This document shows, in pieces, positions 7,810 to 10,269 of a DNA stretch of 10,269 bases. The notes under the pieces are model-generated. The model ran no database searches. It was not told the DNA's origin and worked only from the letters and a program-made list of their open reading frames with translations. The DNA is from an uncultured Lachnospiraceae bacterium (GTDB lineage: Bacteria > Bacillota > Clostridia > Lachnospirales > Lachnospiraceae), in NCBI GenBank assembly GCA_947178115.1, contig CAMWXF010000037.1, forward strand, positions 1 to 10,269. Reading direction: 5' to 3'. Within the stretch, counting starts at the first letter, position 1. Each line of letters starts with the position of its first letter. The translations under genes and the position numbers were made by a program.

Positions 7810-8886
7810 TTAATCATAATCCAACACCCCTTTTTCGTCAAACTCTCTCTGTTTCGCATTCATAATTTTCCATATTTCCACGACAACAATAAGTGCCAGA
7901 GGTCCTTTAATAATTCCGCCGACGCCAAACAGTCTTATACCCGCATAGACCGCTGACAGCATAAAGACAGGCGCTACACCGATCTGCCTGCCGATCAGCT
8001 TCGGCTCTAACAGCTCTCTTGTCAGAATACATATCCCGTACAGAACCAGACACACTGTCATCCTCCCGTACTGTCCGTTCAGCATCTGCCATAAGGATAA
8101 CGGCACAAGCACAATACCTGTCCCGATAAAGGGCAGTACATCCATCACTCCTGCCAGAATCCCAAACAGGATTCCCCCGGCTACCCCTGCCACGCTCAGC
8201 ACGATACTGCACAGCACGCTGATAATTAATAAGATTACTCCCTGCGCCTTAATAAAAGTAATAATATAAGTCATAACACCTTCTATTACCGTCCAGACTA
8301 ACCGCAGTTCTTCCGATCCCTTCAATGTCTCGACAATGTCGGCATATTCCTTTTCCAATAAAAAGGCTGCAATACACGTAATAGCGAGGAAACCGATCGC
8401 CGCAAAGATTCCCTTACAGCAGTTATAAGAAGAAGATATAATCTGTGGCATTACCTGTATCTGCACATTCTCCATGACAACAGTCATCTGCTCGATTACA
8501 AACTGTTCAATCTGCTGTCCGTCCCATCCGAATCTGCCGTCCAGTCCGCAGCAGCACTGATGGAAGAAAAGCTCCAGCTTCTCCCCCACCTGTGTGCAGA
8601 ATGCCGGAAGTCCCTCCAACTGTCTGCCGCCCAGTATCATAATAACCCACAAGATTCCCATGATCAGAAGGAGCAGGGGCAGTATGATTCCCACCGCCAG
8701 AAATTTCTTCTTGATCGGAATCCGCCGCTGAATGCGCTGTAACAGCGGATAACAAAAAGTAATCAGAAGAAATGCCAGCACAAAAGGTGCGATTAATGTA
8801 AATATATATCGGAAGAAAAACCAGACTCCTGCAAGGATGATACATATTCTGATCAGTTTATGATTCCAGATAGACTGCAGATTCAT
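7810..8886 (-). CDS. AI-2E family (YtvI-like) multi-pass membrane protein
   Basis: The 358-residue product has the AI-2E/UPF0118 layout. Paired N-terminal membrane segments (about 12-28, 29-48, 64-86) precede an extracytoplasmic or amphipathic region (about 90-150). Further segments lie at about 158-177, 203-232 and 233-265, and a C-terminal pair at about 275-340. Diagnostic stretches are DVLPFIGTGIVLVPLS (249-264), RELLEPKLIGRQIG (290-303) and FGVGGIIKGPLAL (320-332). The family includes exporters and antiporters and the sporulation protein YtvI of endospore formers. The length fits YtvI-type members, but the assignment within the family is tentative and the transported substrate unknown. 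A cysteine cluster (CCC at 111-113, CC at 156-157) is unusual. The ribosome site AGGAAGG is about 13 nt before the ATG, rather far. Upstream lie a terminator and AT-rich -10-like sequence; 53 bp separate it from the ligase block, so readthrough is possible. Confidence 0.85.
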   Translation of the reverse strand: MNLQSIWNHKLIRICIILAGVWFFFRYIFTLIAPFVLAFLLITFCYPLLQRIQRRIPIKKKFLAVGIILPLLLLIMGILWVIMILGGRQLEGLPAFCTQVGEKLELFFHQCCCGLDGRFGWDGQQIEQFVIEQMTVVMENVQIQVMPQIISSSYNCCKGIFAAIGFLAITCIAAFLLEKEYADIVETLKGSEELRLVWTVIEGVMTYIITFIKAQGVILLIISVLCSIVLSVAGVAGGILFGILAGVMDVLPFIGTGIVLVPLSLWQMLNGQYGRMTVCLVLYGICILTRELLEPKLIGRQIGVAPVFMLSAVYAGIRLFGVGGIIKGPLALIVVVEIWKIMNAKQREFDEKGVLDYD

Positions 8887-8913
8887 AATTATCGATACAC
8901 CTTCCTGTAACGT

Positions 8914-8944
8914 AAAAAGAAACAGAGATTTTGTACTCTGTTCC
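8914..8944 (-). terminator. Intrinsic terminator between the RluA gene and the AI-2E gene
   Basis: On the minus strand, GGAACAGAG (8944-8936) and CTCTGTTTC (8927-8919) form a continuous nine-pair stem with one G-U pair and an eight-base loop, followed by five U (8918-8914). On the plus strand the 3' side is not U-rich, so it works toward lower coordinates. It ends only 27 nt before the AI-2E start codon and lies about 108 nt after the RluA stop codon. Confidence 0.8.
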
Positions 8945-8963
8945 TCTTGTTTCCTACTGCTAT

Positions 8964-8974
8964 ATTATATTATA
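8964..8974 (-). promoter_or_regulatory. Overlapping TATAAT -10-like boxes upstream of the AI-2E gene
   Basis: Two perfect TATAAT hexamers overlap by one base (8974-8969 and 8969-8964) within an AT-rich stretch. No convincing -35 box lies 16-18 nt upstream of either, and there is no extended TGn element. If used, transcription would start about 8957 and meet the terminator hairpin after only some 13 nt. Confidence 0.35.
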
Positions 8975-8985
8975 TTTTCAATATG

Positions 8986-9029
8986 TTATACGGCTGTTAT
9001 ATGCCTAACCGATTACCGACAGCGTATAA
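8986..9029. repeat. Imperfect inverted repeat in the RluA/AI-2E intergenic region
   Basis: The plus strand has TTATACGGCTGT at 8986-8997 and ACAGCGTATAA at 9019-9029. These are inverted copies except for one extra base, separated by 21 nt. On the minus strand no U run follows, so it is not a standard terminator. It could be an RNA hairpin in the 3' region of the RluA mRNA or a protein-binding site next to the TATAAT boxes. The rest of the 165-bp gap shows nothing else. Confidence 0.5.
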
Positions 9030-9051
9030 TCCTCTGTACAACTCGATGTTT

Positions 9052-9843
9052 TTACGGATAATAGGGCTCAAATTCTTCTGTCTGAAAAATTTTTCCCTCC
9101 GGTCTGATCTTAAAATCCATCCTTTTCCCTGTCCGCGGATGTCGGAAAGATAATTGACAGGCACATAGCGCAACTTCTTTAACACGCATCTGCTCCGATA
9201 TTCTTACCGTCTGCGCATCGGCATATTTGTAATCACCCAGAAGGCTCATCCCTGCATGGCTCATTTGCACCCTGATCTGATGATGCCTGCCGGTGTAGAG
9301 ATGGATCTTCGCAAGAGCAATCTCTGCTTTCCGAGTCAGAATCTCATATTCCAGCACTGCCTTCTTAGCGCCCTTAACCTCCGGCGGCACAATACGGGAA
9401 ATATTGGTCCGATTATCTTTTACCAGATAGTCTTCCAGCCTGCCGCCGTCGGTCCGCTCCTGTCCGCAGATTACCGCATAATAATATTTCTCCATGCGGT
9501 TCTCCGCAATTTGTCTGCTCAGTTCGGCGGCTGCACGCTTGTTTCCCGCAAATACCAGAATACCTTCCACCGGCTGATCAAGGCGATGAACGACACCCAG
9601 ATAAGGGATCGCTTGTGAAGCATTGTCCTGCCATCTTCCACCTTCACTTTGCTGCCCGCCATCTTCCCGCAGTCTACCCTTGCCCCTGCCATGCTCCGGG
9701 CGCAACAGATAGTTCGTAATCTCACTCACCATATCAGCCTGTCCGACTCTGGCAGTCTGCGTCGCGATCCCCGCCGGCTTATGACACACGATTATATCAT
9801 TATCCTCGTAGAGGATTCTCTCCGTATTCATACTAATATACAT
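9052..9843 (-). CDS. RluA-family 23S rRNA/tRNA pseudouridine synthase
   Basis: The 263-residue enzyme would isomerise uridine to pseudouridine in structured RNA in the cytoplasm. It begins with the catalytic-domain motif DNDIIVCHKPAGI (14-26), has no S4 RNA-binding domain, and carries HRLDQPVEGILVFA (86-99) with Asp89 as the expected catalytic residue. Other family blocks are YYAVICG (121-127), GRHHQIRVQMSHAG (185-198) and LLGDYKYAD (201-209). The short, S4-less form matches RluA/RluC-like single-domain members; the target uridine cannot be told. HRLDQPVEG replaces the more common HRLDxxTSG. A low-complexity Gly/Arg/Glu-rich insert fills about residues 49-77, before the active-site block. The start is uncertain: AAAGG sits one base from the ATG at 9843 (too close) and about 13 nt from the in-frame ATG at 9831 (Met5). 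The gene lies 80 bp after the response-regulator gene. Confidence 0.92.
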   Translation of the reverse strand: MYISMNTERILYEDNDIIVCHKPAGIATQTARVGQADMVSEITNYLLRPEHGRGKGRLREDGGQQSEGGRWQDNASQAIPYLGVVHRLDQPVEGILVFAGNKRAAAELSRQIAENRMEKYYYAVICGQERTDGGRLEDYLVKDNRTNISRIVPPEVKGAKKAVLEYEILTRKAEIALAKIHLYTGRHHQIRVQMSHAGMSLLGDYKYADAQTVRISEQMRVKEVALCACQLSFRHPRTGKRMDFKIRPEGKIFQTEEFEPYYP

Positions 9844-9867
9844 GCCTTTCTCTCAGCCTGCTGCACA

Positions 9868-9896
9868 ATATTACTATGACTCACTTTAAGCGTGAA
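9868..9896 (-). promoter_or_regulatory. Weak candidate promoter for the RluA-family gene
   Basis: TTCACG (9896-9891, 4 of 6) and TAATAT (9873-9868, 4 of 6) are spaced by 17 nt on the minus strand, giving a start around 9861 and a leader under 20 nt before ATG 9843. The boxes are poor, and cotranscription from the response-regulator gene is an alternative. Confidence 0.3.
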
Positions 9897-9916
9897 ACAT
9901 TAAGGCAATTAAAGTG
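9882..9916. repeat. 8-bp inverted repeat between the response-regulator and RluA genes
   Basis: CACTTTAA at 9882-9889 and TTAAAGTG at 9909-9916 are perfect inverted copies separated by 19 nt. No U tract follows on the minus strand, so it is not a clear terminator. It begins 7 bp after the response-regulator stop codon and overlaps the weak promoter candidate, so an operator or 3'-end hairpin is possible. Confidence 0.45.
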
Positions 9917-9923
9917 GATCATA

Positions 9924-10269
9924 CTAGATCTTAAAACGATATCCCACACCCCAGATCGTCTCGATATACTGCGGCTTCGCGGTATCAAATTCAATCTTCT
10001 CGCGAATCTTCTTAATATGCACCGTGACCGTAGCGATATCCCCGATGGAATCCATATCCCAGATCTCACGGAACAATTCCTCTTTAGAATATACATGGTT
10101 CGGATTCTCCGCTAAGAAAGTCAGGAGGTCGAATTCCTTCGTGGTGAAAATTCTCTCCTCACCATCCACATAGACTCTTCTCGCTGTCTTGTCAATCTTA
10201 AGCCCTCTGATTTCAATGATATCGTTAATTTTCTGGTTGCTGCCCACAAGTCTGTCATAGCGTGCCATA
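9924..10269 (-). CDS. OmpR/PhoB-family response regulator, C-terminal DNA-binding part (5' end outside window)
   Basis: The visible 114 residues are a linker plus a full winged-helix output domain. KIDKTARRVYVDGEE forms the N-terminal beta strands; FTTKEFDLLTFLAENPNHVYSKEEL and REIWDMD follow. TVTVHIKKIREKIE is the recognition helix, and IETIWGVGYRFKI is the wing with the signature G-x-GYRF end. The frame stays open to the right edge. MARYDRLVGS at the edge matches the usual linker after a receiver domain, so that Met is very unlikely to be the true start and the receiver domain should lie outside the window. The protein would bind direct repeats in promoters when phosphorylated by a partner histidine kinase. 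No kinase follows it: the next gene is the pseudouridine synthase, so the kinase must be upstream or elsewhere. The stop codon is TAG at 9926-9924. Confidence 0.93.
   Translation of the reverse strand, partial: MARYDRLVGSNQKINDIIEIRGLKIDKTARRVYVDGEERIFTTKEFDLLTFLAENPNHVYSKEELFREIWDMDSIGDIATVTVHIKKIREKIEFDTAKPQYIETIWGVGYRFKI

Noticed and set aside
1..10269. Mobile element, CRISPR array or tRNA genes
   Set aside because: No transposase or integrase motifs, no regularly spaced repeats and no cloverleaf-like sequences were seen on either strand.

Overview
The window looks like chromosomal DNA from a low-to-moderate-GC Gram-positive anaerobe of the Clostridia, most likely a Lachnospiraceae-type bacterium. 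This rests on gene content and style: strong GGAGG-type ribosome sites in places, an AI-2E/YtvI-type membrane protein, an RluA enzyme with the HRLDQPVEG motif, and a large secreted protein with YDG/MBG-like repeats. The genus cannot be named from the sequence alone. Every gene supported here is on the minus strand, so transcription runs from high to low coordinates. No tRNA, rRNA, CRISPR array, transposase or plus-strand gene was found.

Layout in transcription order. At 10269-9924 is the C-terminal, DNA-binding part of an OmpR/PhoB-type response regulator, cut by the window edge. At 9843-9052 is an RluA-family pseudouridine synthase. A 165-bp spacer follows, with an imperfect inverted repeat, AT-rich -10-like sequences and a good intrinsic terminator. 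At 8886-7810 is an AI-2E-family multi-pass membrane protein. After 53 bp comes a tight three-gene block: two paralogous O-antigen ligase/polymerase-like membrane proteins (7756-5993 and 5989-4373) and a two-domain protein (4370-2376). The last joins an atypical short-chain dehydrogenase/epimerase to an aminoglycoside-phosphotransferase-fold kinase resembling N-acetylhexosamine kinases. Spacing inside the block is 2-3 bp, so it is almost certainly one transcript with coupled translation. Last, at 2269-1, is the N-terminal 756 residues of a large secreted repeat protein that runs off the window.

The most interesting spot is the 106-bp gap before the surface-protein gene. A plausible sigma-A promoter reads TTGATT, 18-nt spacer, TAGAAT. 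The spacer is almost entirely two adjoining homopolymers: six T of a T8 tract, then ATA, then G9. Slippage of the G tract would change the -35/-10 spacing, the classic arrangement for promoter phase variation. The same T tract may also be the U-run of a weak terminator for the upstream block, so the end of one unit and the start of the next overlap.

Working picture (inference): the three-gene block makes or transfers a surface glycan. The fusion protein would act on a sugar or sugar nucleotide, and the two ligase-like proteins would act on lipid-linked glycan outside the membrane. The adjacent gene makes a surface protein whose expression may switch on and off. No glycosyltransferase, flippase or sortase is visible here, so the substrate and the link between glycan and protein are unproven.
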